Shown here one piece after another: positions 33,231-41,096 of a DNA stretch of 46,979 nucleotides (positions are counted from its first letter, which is position 1; every line of letters begins with the position of its first letter). The notes beneath the pieces are model-generated. The model worked only from the letters and a program-made list of their open reading frames with translations. It searched no databases and had not been told where the DNA came from. The position numbers and the translations under genes are program-made. The stretch comes from Planctomycetota bacterium (GTDB lineage: Bacteria > Planctomycetota > MHYJ01 > JACPRB01): positions 1-46,979 of the forward strand of contig JACPRB010000106.1 in the NCBI GenBank assembly GCA_016190155.1, read 5' to 3'.

Positions 33231-34720
33231 CAGAGATCGTGCCCGCAATACGAGAGATTGAAGCTCTTGTTGCACAGCGGGAAGTCCGAGATCTGCTGTC
33301 CCCGCAACGCCATCGCCAACCCGATCCAATTGTGAAAGGACGGGTCCACGATCTTGTATGCGGCGAAACGTCCGGCCTCATCCGTCGTCGCCACGTGGCA
33401 GATCTCCCCCCGCCACCCTTCGACGAGTGAAACGCAGATGCGATCCGGACCCGGCGGCGCCGTTTTCACCAGCGTCTCCCCACTCGGCAGCGAGGCCACC
33501 TGATCGCGGATGAAGGCGACCGAGCGCTGAATCTCCAACCAACGCACATACGCCCGCGCATAGACATCCCCGGAATCGCACGTCGAAACCGGGATGTGCG
33601 CGAAGCGGAAGATCCCCGCGGGAAAATCCTGCCGCGCATCCCGCTCCACCCCGCTCGCCCGCGCGGCCGGCCCCACCAGGCCCAATTCCTCGCACGTCTG
33701 CCGCGATACTTCGCCCGTCCCCTCGAATCGCGCCATCACCGACGACGTATCCCAAAGCAGATTCACCGCCACCCGGACATCCTCGAGCGCGCGCTGCAGG
33801 CGCTCCAGGAGTTGCGACGCGCGAGCCGGTTCCAAATCAAATCCCACCCCACCCGGCCGTACGAATCCCCGGCCGAATCGATTGCCGCACAGCAAGGCGG
33901 TGAGATTGAGAAAGTCGCCGCGGATCCGCCCGCAGTACGCCGCCGTCGGGAGGTATCCGACGTCGTTGGCCAACGCGCCGACGTCGCCTGCATGATTGGC
34001 CAACCGCTCCAACTCCAACGCGATTCCGCGCAACGCCTGCGCCCGAGCCGACACGCGCGTCCGCCCCAATCCTTCGAGAGCCTCCGCGTAGGCCAGGGCG
34101 TGCCCGATCGTCGTGTCGCCCGCCACGGTCTCTACGATCGGGATGCTCCGTTTCCCGGGTCCTCCTGCCAGGGCCCTCTCCGCGCCGCGATGCTGGTACC
34201 CCAGCGAGATCTCCAGATGGAACACCTTCTCGCCGTGACATTGAAACCGGAAGTGACCCGGTTCGATGATCCCCGCGTGCACCGGTCCGACCGCCACCTC
34301 GTGCACTTCCTCGCCTTCGACCCGGAAGAAGTCGGTCGCGCCGGGCAACACCTCGCCTACGGAGCCGCCTCGATAGGGCCTATGAAACCGGATCGGCTTT
34401 AGCCACGGATGCCCTTCCGGCCGCACGCCCCACTGCTCCTGGATTTCGCGCTCGAACCAATGCGCCTGCGGACAATCCGGTGTGAGCGACGGATAGGCAT
34501 CGCCCACTTCCGCCGAGCAGAGCGACAGCGTCGCCTCCGCCGCGTTGGCCAATACCGCAACGAGGCGCATCCGCTCATGATCCGGCCTGCCGAAGAACGC
34601 CGCGATGCGCGATCCGCGCGCGACCTCCTCCAAGACTACCCGTCGAAAATCCGTCACCGAAAGGGACGGGATCTTCCGAACGTCGGCCGCCTCGCCGTTG
34701 CGCAACACCAAGACGGACAT
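33230..34720 (-). CDS. NuoCD/HycE-like large subunit without NiFe cysteines
   Basis: The 496-residue protein fuses a NuoC-like N-terminus (about 20-120: FEREIQEQWGVRPEGHPWLKP) to a NuoD/hydrogenase-like domain (GPVHAGIIEPGHFRF, LEISLGYQHRGAE). Where NiFe hydrogenases have ERICGIC it reads ETVAGDT. The C-terminal CxxC site is replaced by SFNLSYCGHDL with a single Cys. It therefore cannot hold a NiFe centre and belongs with energy-converting-hydrogenase-related (Ehr) proteins. It probably shapes a quinone- or other-substrate-facing cavity next to the HyfI-like subunit; the substrate is unknown. ATG 34720 overlaps the upstream stop (TAATG). Confidence 0.9.
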   Translation of the reverse strand: MSVLVLRNGEAADVRKIPSLSVTDFRRVVLEEVARGSRIAAFFGRPDHERMRLVAVLANAAEATLSLCSAEVGDAYPSLTPDCPQAHWFEREIQEQWGVRPEGHPWLKPIRFHRPYRGGSVGEVLPGATDFFRVEGEEVHEVAVGPVHAGIIEPGHFRFQCHGEKVFHLEISLGYQHRGAERALAGGPGKRSIPIVETVAGDTTIGHALAYAEALEGLGRTRVSARAQALRGIALELERLANHAGDVGALANDVGYLPTAAYCGRIRGDFLNLTALLCGNRFGRGFVRPGGVGFDLEPARASQLLERLQRALEDVRVAVNLLWDTSSVMARFEGTGEVSRQTCEELGLVGPAARASGVERDARQDFPAGIFRFAHIPVSTCDSGDVYARAYVRWLEIQRSVAFIRDQVASLPSGETLVKTAPPGPDRICVSLVEGWRGEICHVATTDEAGRFAAYKIVDPSFHNWIGLAMALRGQQISDFPLCNKSFNLSYCGHDL

Positions 34721-36189
34721 TACGGTTTACCTCCCACGACGGCGGCCGCCTCCTCGATCGCGCGCCTCAATCCGTCGGGCATCCACAGCCCCAGCACGAG
34801 CAACGCCGCCAGCGGCAACACCACCAGCACGACCTCCACGGGTCCCGGGCGACGGGCCGCCGGCGTCGCCGGAGGCAGGCCGTACACGACCCCGATCACG
34901 TGCCGCAGCGCCCCGATGAAGATGATTGCCAGGCCCGTCAGGAGGAGCACGAGCGTCCATGTCGCGCGAGCCTCCACCGCCGCCTTCACGATCAGGAATT
35001 CGCTCACGAAGACACCGAAGGGAGCCGCGCCCAGCAACGCCAGCACGCAGATCATCAATCCCGCGCCCCAGAGGGGGCTCGCGCGCAGCGCGCCCTGCAT
35101 GCGCGTCATATCGTACGTTCCGTAGTGTTGGCCGAGCCGGCCGGCGCACAGGAAGGCCAAGGTCTTGCCCAGCGCATGGTTCAACGTGTGGAAAAGTGCC
35201 GCGAAGAGCCCAACCTTGCCGAGCCCGATCCCCAGCGCCACGATGCCCAGATGCTCCACGCTGCTGTAAGCCAGCAGCCGCTTCACATCACGCTGGGACA
35301 CGATGAACGCGCCCGCCACGAGGATTGAGGCGACCCCGAAGAACGTCAAGAGTCGCAGGCTCCATCCCGTTCCGCCCGTCGCGGCCTCGACGATCGGCAC
35401 GTATCGCATGATGCAGTACAGCGCCGCGCTCAGCATGAACCCCGAGAAGAGCCCCGAGACCGGAGCGGGCGCTTGGCTGTGCGCGTCGGGCAGCCAACTG
35501 TGCATCGGCGCCAAGCCCGCCTTCGTCCCGTAGCCCACGAGCAGGAACAGGAATCCGAGCTTCAGCGTATTCGCGTCGAGCATGCCCGCCGCTTTCCTGA
35601 CGTGCGTCCACGTCAGCGCGTCCTGCGTCCCCCGGCCGGCCGCCGCCACCAGGAGCGTGCCCATGAACGCGAAGGCGACGCCCACCGAACAGATGAGCAG
35701 ATACTTCCACATCGCCTCCAACGAGGCGGGAGTGCGATGCACGTAGATCAGCATCGCCGTCAGCAGCGTCGTCGCCTCGACGCCGACCCACATCAGCCCG
35801 AGATTGTCCGAGAGGAGAACCAGCGTCATCGCCGCCAGCGCCCCCAGCCAGAGGGCCGCGTACCGCCTCGCGCCCCACGGCGTGAACTCGCCCGACTCGA
35901 TGGCATGTCGGAAGTACGAAGGCGCGAAGAGCGTGCTCGTCACGAACACGATCATCATCACGCCCAAGTGAAACGCGGAAAGCGCGTCGACAAAGAGCAC
36001 CGGCCCCATCCGCAGGGAACCGGCGATCCACACCGCGCGGATGACCGCCGACGCCAGCAGGGCCTGGGCCACCACGACGCACGACGTCCAGCCCAAGTTC
36101 ACGCGAGGAGAGCGCAGCGCCAGGCACGGAAGGATGCCGGCGACCGGCCAGCCCAAGAGCGCCCAGAGCAGCCATCCCTCGCTCATCAT
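34720..36189 (-). CDS. HyfF/NuoN-like proton-channel subunit
   Basis: The 489-residue antiporter-like membrane protein has about 14 transmembrane helices. It shows the proton_antipo_M signature: MWVGVEATTLLTAMLI with the key membrane Glu, GYGTKAGLAPMHSWLPDAHSQAPAPVSGLFSG with the Lys and the HxWLPDAH motif, LAYSSVEHLGIVALG and HTLNHALGKTLAFLCAG. It should conduct protons or sodium coupled to the redox arm. ATG 36189 overlaps the preceding stop (TGATG); the TTG three bases earlier is not needed. Confidence 0.9.
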   Translation of the reverse strand: MMSEGWLLWALLGWPVAGILPCLALRSPRVNLGWTSCVVVAQALLASAVIRAVWIAGSLRMGPVLFVDALSAFHLGVMMIVFVTSTLFAPSYFRHAIESGEFTPWGARRYAALWLGALAAMTLVLLSDNLGLMWVGVEATTLLTAMLIYVHRTPASLEAMWKYLLICSVGVAFAFMGTLLVAAAGRGTQDALTWTHVRKAAGMLDANTLKLGFLFLLVGYGTKAGLAPMHSWLPDAHSQAPAPVSGLFSGFMLSAALYCIMRYVPIVEAATGGTGWSLRLLTFFGVASILVAGAFIVSQRDVKRLLAYSSVEHLGIVALGIGLGKVGLFAALFHTLNHALGKTLAFLCAGRLGQHYGTYDMTRMQGALRASPLWGAGLMICVLALLGAAPFGVFVSEFLIVKAAVEARATWTLVLLLTGLAIIFIGALRHVIGVVYGLPPATPAARRPGPVEVVLVVLPLAALLVLGLWMPDGLRRAIEEAAAVVGGKP

Positions 36190-36833
36190 CAACCTCTCAA
36201 TGCATCCAGCTCGTCCACATCGATGTGGTCATACTCGCGACTGATGTGGTAGATCGCGATGCCCATGACCAGCACGGCGACGAACACATCCAAGAGCACG
36301 CCTAACTCCACGAGCATCGGGATCTCTCCCACGAGGACGATGCCGAAGGCGTACATGCCGTTCTCCAGCACGAGGTACCCCAAGACCTGCGTCAGCGCCT
36401 TGCGGCGACTCACGATGACGAAGAGCCCGACGAGAATCGTGAACAGCGCCACCGGCAGGACGAGCGGCGGCGCGGCGGCCCCCGGTATCGTCAGGCGCGA
36501 CCCGACCCACAACGACATCCCGAAGCCCGCGATGCCGATGACGATCGACAACGTATACCCGACGATCGGCTCCACCTCGTGCCGGACATTGGCGACCCGC
36601 AACGCCCGCAAAAGCATCCAAGGGAAAACGAAGCCCTTCAGCGCGACGGTCCCCCCCGCCAGGAGGATGATGCGCGGGGCCAAGTCGTCCGCGTGCGCGG
36701 CCAGCGGGAGCAAACCCAACACGATGCCCTGGACCGCCACGACTCGAATGCACGATCGCAGCCGGCTGAGCCCCAGCAAGGTGAGGTTCGTCAGCACCAA
36801 GAGAACCATGGCCGACTCGATCAGGAGACTCAT
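36189..36833 (-). CDS. HyfE-like membrane subunit
   Basis: The 214-residue protein has six or seven transmembrane helices and matches HyfE, the NuoK/MnhC-like subunit of hydrogenase-4-type complexes. LLAGGTVALKGFVFPWML is in the family's conserved second part, and VLGYLVLENGMYAFGIVLVGE includes the membrane Glu. ATG 36833 overlaps the upstream stop (ATGA). Confidence 0.87.
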   Translation of the reverse strand: MSLLIESAMVLLVLTNLTLLGLSRLRSCIRVVAVQGIVLGLLPLAAHADDLAPRIILLAGGTVALKGFVFPWMLLRALRVANVRHEVEPIVGYTLSIVIGIAGFGMSLWVGSRLTIPGAAAPPLVLPVALFTILVGLFVIVSRRKALTQVLGYLVLENGMYAFGIVLVGEIPMLVELGVLLDVFVAVLVMGIAIYHISREYDHIDVDELDALRG

Positions 36834-37735
36834 CGCAGCACCAGGATCAAGGCCAGCGTCGAAAGCGCGATCGCGCCGACCAGCAAGTGAGGGACGCGCA
36901 CCAACCGCAGCCGCGCCATCGTCGACTCGATCACGCCCGTCGTTACGGACAGCGCGAGCATCCCGCCGGCGAACGCCCCGCCGTCGATCCACGCGTTGCC
37001 GGTCCGCACCGGCACGAGCAAGCCGACCAGAAGCGTCCCCAGGATCCAGAGTTTGATCGCCGAGCCGTACAGGATGAAGGCGAAGTCGGGTCCGCCGTGA
37101 TCGAGCACCATCACCTCGTGAATCATCGTCAGCTCGAGATGCGTGTTGGGGTCATCCACGGGGATGCGCGCGTTCTCCGTGAGGAATACGATTAGCAGGG
37201 CCGCCGACACCAGGACCAGCTCCGGCCCGACGACGCCCCAAGACGAAGCGGAGATCCCCTGCATCACTCCGGAAAGCGAGAGTTCTCCGGATTGTTTGGC
37301 GAGGACCGCCAGCCCCAGCAACAGCGCGGGCTCCGCGAGGGCCGAGAACTGGGCCTCGCGACTGGCCCCCATGCCCTCGAACGCCGACCCCGTGTCCAAC
37401 GCGGCCAGGATCGTGAAGAAACGCGTCAGCCCCAGTAGGCCCGCCACGAACAGCATGTCGCCGGCGAAGGCGAACGGAGAAACGGCGCCCCCGGCCGGCA
37501 TGAACGCCAAGGCCATGAGCATCGCCGCCAATCCGACGACGGGGCCCGCGCGGAAGACCCAGCTCGTCGTCCGGCTGTACACGGCGCCTTTGCCCAGGAG
37601 CTTCGCCAAGTCATAGTACGGCTGAAGCAGCGGCGCGCCGCATCGGCCCGCGAAGAACGCCTTCGTTCGCGTGATGACGCCCAGGAGCAACGGCGCCAGC
37701 AGCATCCCCAACGCGGCCTGAATTCCCCACCTCAT
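36830..37735 (-). CDS. HyfC/HycD-like (NuoH family) membrane subunit
   Basis: The 301-residue subunit anchors the redox arm to the membrane. It has about eight helices and the family motifs LLQPYYDLAKLLGKG, FFTILAALDTGSAFEGMGASRE, FLTENARIPVDDPNTHLELTM and IHEVMVLDHGGPD. A very long open frame continues upstream through the HyfB gene, but ATG 37735 overlaps that gene's TGA (ATGA) and starts with the typical N-terminal helix. Confidence 0.92.
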   Translation of the reverse strand: MRWGIQAALGMLLAPLLLGVITRTKAFFAGRCGAPLLQPYYDLAKLLGKGAVYSRTTSWVFRAGPVVGLAAMLMALAFMPAGGAVSPFAFAGDMLFVAGLLGLTRFFTILAALDTGSAFEGMGASREAQFSALAEPALLLGLAVLAKQSGELSLSGVMQGISASSWGVVGPELVLVSAALLIVFLTENARIPVDDPNTHLELTMIHEVMVLDHGGPDFAFILYGSAIKLWILGTLLVGLLVPVRTGNAWIDGGAFAGGMLALSVTTGVIESTMARLRLVRVPHLLVGAIALSTLALILVLR

Positions 37736-39678
37736 CGCAGACTCCACATCAGAAGCGCCAGGAGCGTCAGGGCGATGTACAGCACGTACAGGTGCACCCG
37801 TCCCTGCTGCAGCCAGCCGAGTTTCCCCAAGACCCACGCGCCGCCGAGAAAGGCGTTCCGGAACAACCCCTCGCGACAAACGTCCGGCGTCTCGGTCGCG
37901 TACGACGCGTTCCGCGGGAAATAGCCGCTCGGCGGCGATTGCGTGCGCCGCGTCCGCAGGAACGTCGCGAAGAGATCCGTCAGCGGCTGCGCGAAGGAGG
38001 AAGACGTATACTGCATCCGGGGACCAGGCCGCGCGTAGCCGCAATCCCACGTCACGGTCTCTCCGACCGTACGGCCCGCCAGCAGCCTTCGCCGCACCAG
38101 CGCCAATCCCCCGACGACCGTCAAGAAGGCCGCCGCCCCCCACGCGATCGCCGGTCGAGACGACGGCGATCCGGCGAAGTCCACGCCGGACACCTGCTTC
38201 ACGGCGGGCGCCATGAAACGCAACACGGCCGGCGCCAGCAGACCCACGGCGAAGCAGGCCGCCGCCAACAGGACCATCGGAATGCGCATGGCCAACCCCG
38301 CCTCGTGGGCGTGATGCGCGTGCTCGCCTCGCGGTTCGCCGAGGAACACGACGCCGAAGGCCTTCGTGAAACACGCCGCCGCCAAGCCGCTGATCAGAGC
38401 CAGACCTCCGATGGTGACGAGCACCGGAACTGCGGTGGACGCCGATTTCGAACACGCGCCGCTGAACGCGCCCAAGAGGATCAAGAACTCGCTGACGAAC
38501 CCGTTGAGCGGGGGCAGACCCGAAATCGCCGCCGCTCCGATCAGGAACGTCACGCCCGTCACGGGCATCCGTTTGAGCAGTCCCCCCAGATGATCCATTT
38601 CCCGCGTGCCCGTCGCGTGCAGCACCGAGCCCGCTCCCAGGAACAAGAGACCCTTGAACAGGGCGTGATTCACGACGTGCAGCAGCGCCCCCGCCCAACC
38701 GAAAAACGCGAGCGCCGGCGATCCCGCGGCCTGGCCGAGCACTCCCACGCCGGCCCCCAGCGCGATGATGCCGATGTTCTCCACGCTGTGATACGCCAGC
38801 AACCGCTTCAGGTCGTGCTGCGCCAGCGCGAACAACACCCCGAGCACGCCCGATACGAGGCCGACTCCGATCAACGTCCACCCCCACCACGGCGGCGGCG
38901 CGCCCAGGAACGTCAGTGCCCGCACCAGACCGTAGATGCCCGTCTTGATCATCACGCCCGACATGAGCGCGGAGACGTGGCTGGGGGCGGCCGGATGAGC
39001 GTCGGGCAGCCACACGTGCAGCGGCATGAAACCCGCCTTCGTCCCGAAACCCACCAGCGCCATGAGAAACAGCGGCGCCGACATGGCCGGCGCGACGCGA
39101 TCGAACCCCTCGAAGTCGAGCGAGCCGGCCTCGCGGCCCAGCAGCAGGAAGAACACGATCAGGAACGCCGTCCCGAAATGGCCGGCGACGAAATACACCC
39201 AGGCGGCCTCGCGTACGGCGGGCTTCTCGTGCTCGAAGCCGACCAGGAAGAACGACGCCAGCGCCATGACTTCCCACGCGACCAGGAACAGCAGCCCGTT
39301 GCGCGCGATCACCACCATCGCCATGCTGGCGATCAGCGTGTTCGTGAAAAACCAGACGGGCCCGAGCGCCTTCTTTCCGCGCCACGAGTCCAGATAGCCG
39401 ACCCCGTAGATCGCCGCCAGCGCCGACAACCCCAAGATGGGGATCAGGAAGAACGCCGACAGCGCGTCCAGCTCGACCGCGAACGAGCCGCCCGGAATCT
39501 CCCACGCCAGTCGCCACGATTCCGACGCGCCTGCGGCCAAGGCCCGCACCGCGCCGATCAATCCCGCCGCGCATCCCAGAACCGCGCTGCCGGCGCCCAG
39601 CCAGGAGGACCGTCGTGCCAGGAGCGCCGCCGAGCCGCCGGCCACCAAGAGCGTGATTCCGAACAGAAGGAGGTTCAT
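37732..39678 (-). CDS. HyfB/HycC-like proton-channel subunit
   Basis: The 648-residue subunit is a NuoL/M-family antiporter-like protein with about 16 helices. It carries LDALSAFFLIPILGLSALAA, LVAWEVMALASFFLVGFEHE with the key Glu, GFGTKAGFMPLHVWLPDAHP, LLAYHSVENIGII, VVNHALFKGLLFLGAG and GLPPLNGFVSEFLI. The C-terminal DCGYARPGPRMQYTSSSFAQP is typical of HyfB/HycC. ATG 39678 overlaps the stop of the HTH-EIIA gene (ATGA). Confidence 0.92.
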   Translation of the reverse strand: MNLLLFGITLLVAGGSAALLARRSSWLGAGSAVLGCAAGLIGAVRALAAGASESWRLAWEIPGGSFAVELDALSAFFLIPILGLSALAAIYGVGYLDSWRGKKALGPVWFFTNTLIASMAMVVIARNGLLFLVAWEVMALASFFLVGFEHEKPAVREAAWVYFVAGHFGTAFLIVFFLLLGREAGSLDFEGFDRVAPAMSAPLFLMALVGFGTKAGFMPLHVWLPDAHPAAPSHVSALMSGVMIKTGIYGLVRALTFLGAPPPWWGWTLIGVGLVSGVLGVLFALAQHDLKRLLAYHSVENIGIIALGAGVGVLGQAAGSPALAFFGWAGALLHVVNHALFKGLLFLGAGSVLHATGTREMDHLGGLLKRMPVTGVTFLIGAAAISGLPPLNGFVSEFLILLGAFSGACSKSASTAVPVLVTIGGLALISGLAAACFTKAFGVVFLGEPRGEHAHHAHEAGLAMRIPMVLLAAACFAVGLLAPAVLRFMAPAVKQVSGVDFAGSPSSRPAIAWGAAAFLTVVGGLALVRRRLLAGRTVGETVTWDCGYARPGPRMQYTSSSFAQPLTDLFATFLRTRRTQSPPSGYFPRNASYATETPDVCREGLFRNAFLGGAWVLGKLGWLQQGRVHLYVLYIALTLLALLMWSLR

Positions 39679-40379
39679 GAATGACCGTTGCTCGAAGGCG
39701 GCGGAATCGCGGCTTCCACCCGCCGCGCTTCGCGGAAAATCTCTTCGGCGGCGCCCCGGCGCCGCAGCACCGACTTGAACTCCGCGTCGTTGAGGGCGTA
39801 CATCAGTCTCGAAACGAGATGAAGATGCGCGCGCACCGTCGGCGTCATCAGCATGAACAACGTGTCCACCGGCTTTCCGTCGGGAGCGGCGAAATCGATC
39901 GGCCGCTCCAGGAAACAAAGCGCGAGCGCGCCTTGGGAGATGTTCATGATGAGCGGACTGCGCACGTGGGGGATCGCAATCCCGTCGCCGATGGAAGTGG
40001 ATCCCAGCTTTTCGCGCGCGAGCATCAGATCGATCAGCAGCTCGCGGTCGGCGTCGTCCGGCAGCCGGAGGCGAGCGGCCAGGGCCTTGAGTACGGACGC
40101 GCGATCCGTTCCTCCGATCCCATGATGGATCCCGCCCGCCTCCAGCGCCGCGCTCAGGAGGGCCGCGGATGTTCCAGGGGCCGGCTGAAGGATCTCCGGC
40201 GACATCGCCACGCCACGAAGTCCCTTATGGGAGGCGATCCATTCGAGGAGCTCGATTCGATTGAACTGCACTTGGTCGTGCACACGGATGGCGGGCAGCC
40301 CTTCTTCCCTGATCCATTGATAGATCGTGTCTTCGGAGACGTGGAGGATTTGCGCCGCGTCGCGCAGCGAGAGTTGCAT
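39675..40379 (-). CDS. HTH-EIIA (PTS fructose/Ntr type) fusion heading the Ehr-type operon
   Basis: The 234-residue protein joins an excisionase/MerR-like helix-turn-helix (residues 1-55: LSLRDAAQILHVSEDTIYQWI, LPAIRVHDQVQFNRIELLEWI) to a PTS EIIA domain of the fructose/nitrogen type (about 75-220). The phospho-acceptor His is in the motif STSIGDGIAIPHVRSPL. It has no sugar-transport partners here. It is translationally coupled to the HyfB gene and probably regulates the membrane complex or its operon in response to phosphorylation state; this is inference. ATG 40379 lacks a Shine-Dalgarno sequence and lies 14 bases from a strong hairpin. Confidence 0.88.
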   Translation of the reverse strand: MQLSLRDAAQILHVSEDTIYQWIREEGLPAIRVHDQVQFNRIELLEWIASHKGLRGVAMSPEILQPAPGTSAALLSAALEAGGIHHGIGGTDRASVLKALAARLRLPDDADRELLIDLMLAREKLGSTSIGDGIAIPHVRSPLIMNISQGALALCFLERPIDFAAPDGKPVDTLFMLMTPTVRAHLHLVSRLMYALNDAEFKSVLRRRGAAEEIFREARRVEAAIPPPSSNGHS

Positions 40380-40393
40380 ACGGGGTCAAAACG

Positions 40394-40421
40394 AATGGGG
40401 GCTGCGTGAGCAGCCCCCATT
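40394..40421 (-). terminator. 12-bp perfect hairpin followed by TTTT; terminator or attenuator
   Basis: AATGGGGGCTGC and GCAGCCCCCATT pair perfectly around TCAC (minus strand), followed by CGTTTTG. It ends the small proline-rich gene and stands 14 bases before the start codon of the HTH-EIIA gene, so any message reading into the operon from upstream must pass it. Confidence 0.75.
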
Positions 40422-40434
40422 GATGGTTGATTCC

Positions 40435-40581
40435 TTACGCCTTCTTCTCGCCTTCCTTCGCGGGAGCCTGTCCCTGAATAGGTTGCGGGACGGGAAGCTG
40501 CGCCTGCTGCGTGGGGTTTGCGGGCGGCTTGGGCGGGTTGACCGGCTTGGGTCCCTTCGGTCTGTTGGGTGGGTTCGCCAT
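40435..40581 (-). CDS. Small proline-rich protein
   Basis: The 48-residue peptide begins MANPPNRPKGPKPVNPPKPP, with a Gln/Pro-rich middle and a charged EGEKKA end. It is almost certainly disordered. The reading frame is supported by a strong AGGAGG nine bases before ATG 40581, a terminator hairpin just after the stop (TAA 40435-40437) and a candidate sigma-54 promoter upstream. I do not recognise a family or function. Confidence 0.65.
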   Translation of the reverse strand: MANPPNRPKGPKPVNPPKPPANPTQQAQLPVPQPIQGQAPAKEGEKKA

Positions 40582-40648
40582 CGAAGTTCCTCCTCAAGGG
40601 ATGATGAGAATCTCTCGTCTACGGCTACGACACCAGGCAGCGCAGGGG

Positions 40649-40664
40649 AGCAAACCAACGGCCA
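40649..40664 (-). promoter_or_regulatory. Candidate sigma-54 promoter of the proline-rich gene
   Basis: On the minus strand TGGCCGT-TGGT-TTGCT keeps the invariant GG and GC with the correct spacing and has a perfect -12 element. The -24 element deviates at its last three bases. Transcription would start about 57 bases before ATG 40581. Confidence 0.45.
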
Positions 40665-40753
40665 TGTCCGTGACCGATCAGGGACGCAGAAAAACGGGCG
40701 AATGAAGGCCGGCGTGGTGATTTGGCCATGCGGGTGGTCAAAACACGCCGCCC

Positions 40754-41047
40754 TCAACTCTTCGACGGCACGACGCGAGGCTTGAGTTCAAATTGTTTCA
40801 CGCGATATCGGAGCGTGTCCTTCGTGATGCCCAGCAGCTTCGCCGCCCGCGGCAGGCTGCCATGCGCGCGCCATGAAGTCCCGCTCGACCTCCTCCAACA
40901 CGATGCCGTGCGACGGAAGGATTGATCGTCCAACACTTGGAGAAGCTTCGCCTGCAGCCGGTCCGACATCTCCGAGACTTCGTCCAGGAAAACGGTCCCG
41001 CCGTCGGCCACCTCGAACAACCCGCGCTTCTTCACGATCCCCGTCGT
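40754..41047 (-). pseudogene. Remnant of a sigma-54 (NtrC-type) activator
   Basis: The minus-strand frame starts in the middle of an AAA+ sigma-54 activator ([21 protein letters not shown] with Walker B, then [16 protein letters not shown]). It then jumps directly to a Fis-type C-terminal HTH ([19 protein letters not shown]). The Walker A region, GAFTGA loop and about 200 internal residues are missing. It lies next to a gene with a sigma-54-like promoter and abuts the start of the giant protein gene on the other strand. Confidence 0.85.
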
Positions 41048-41096
41048 GCAACGGCCGTTTCTGGGCTATCATCCCTCCGGTGGCGCAGGAGACCCT

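Noticed and set aside
33230-34720. Formate hydrogenlyase or group 4 NiFe hydrogenase
   Set aside because: The large subunit lacks both CxxC metal-binding sites, and no formate dehydrogenase or hydrogenase maturation gene is present.
36830-39574. A 914-codon minus-strand open frame across HyfB and HyfC
   Set aside because: The first two thirds is low-complexity and out of frame with HyfB; only 36830-37735 is the HyfC-like protein.
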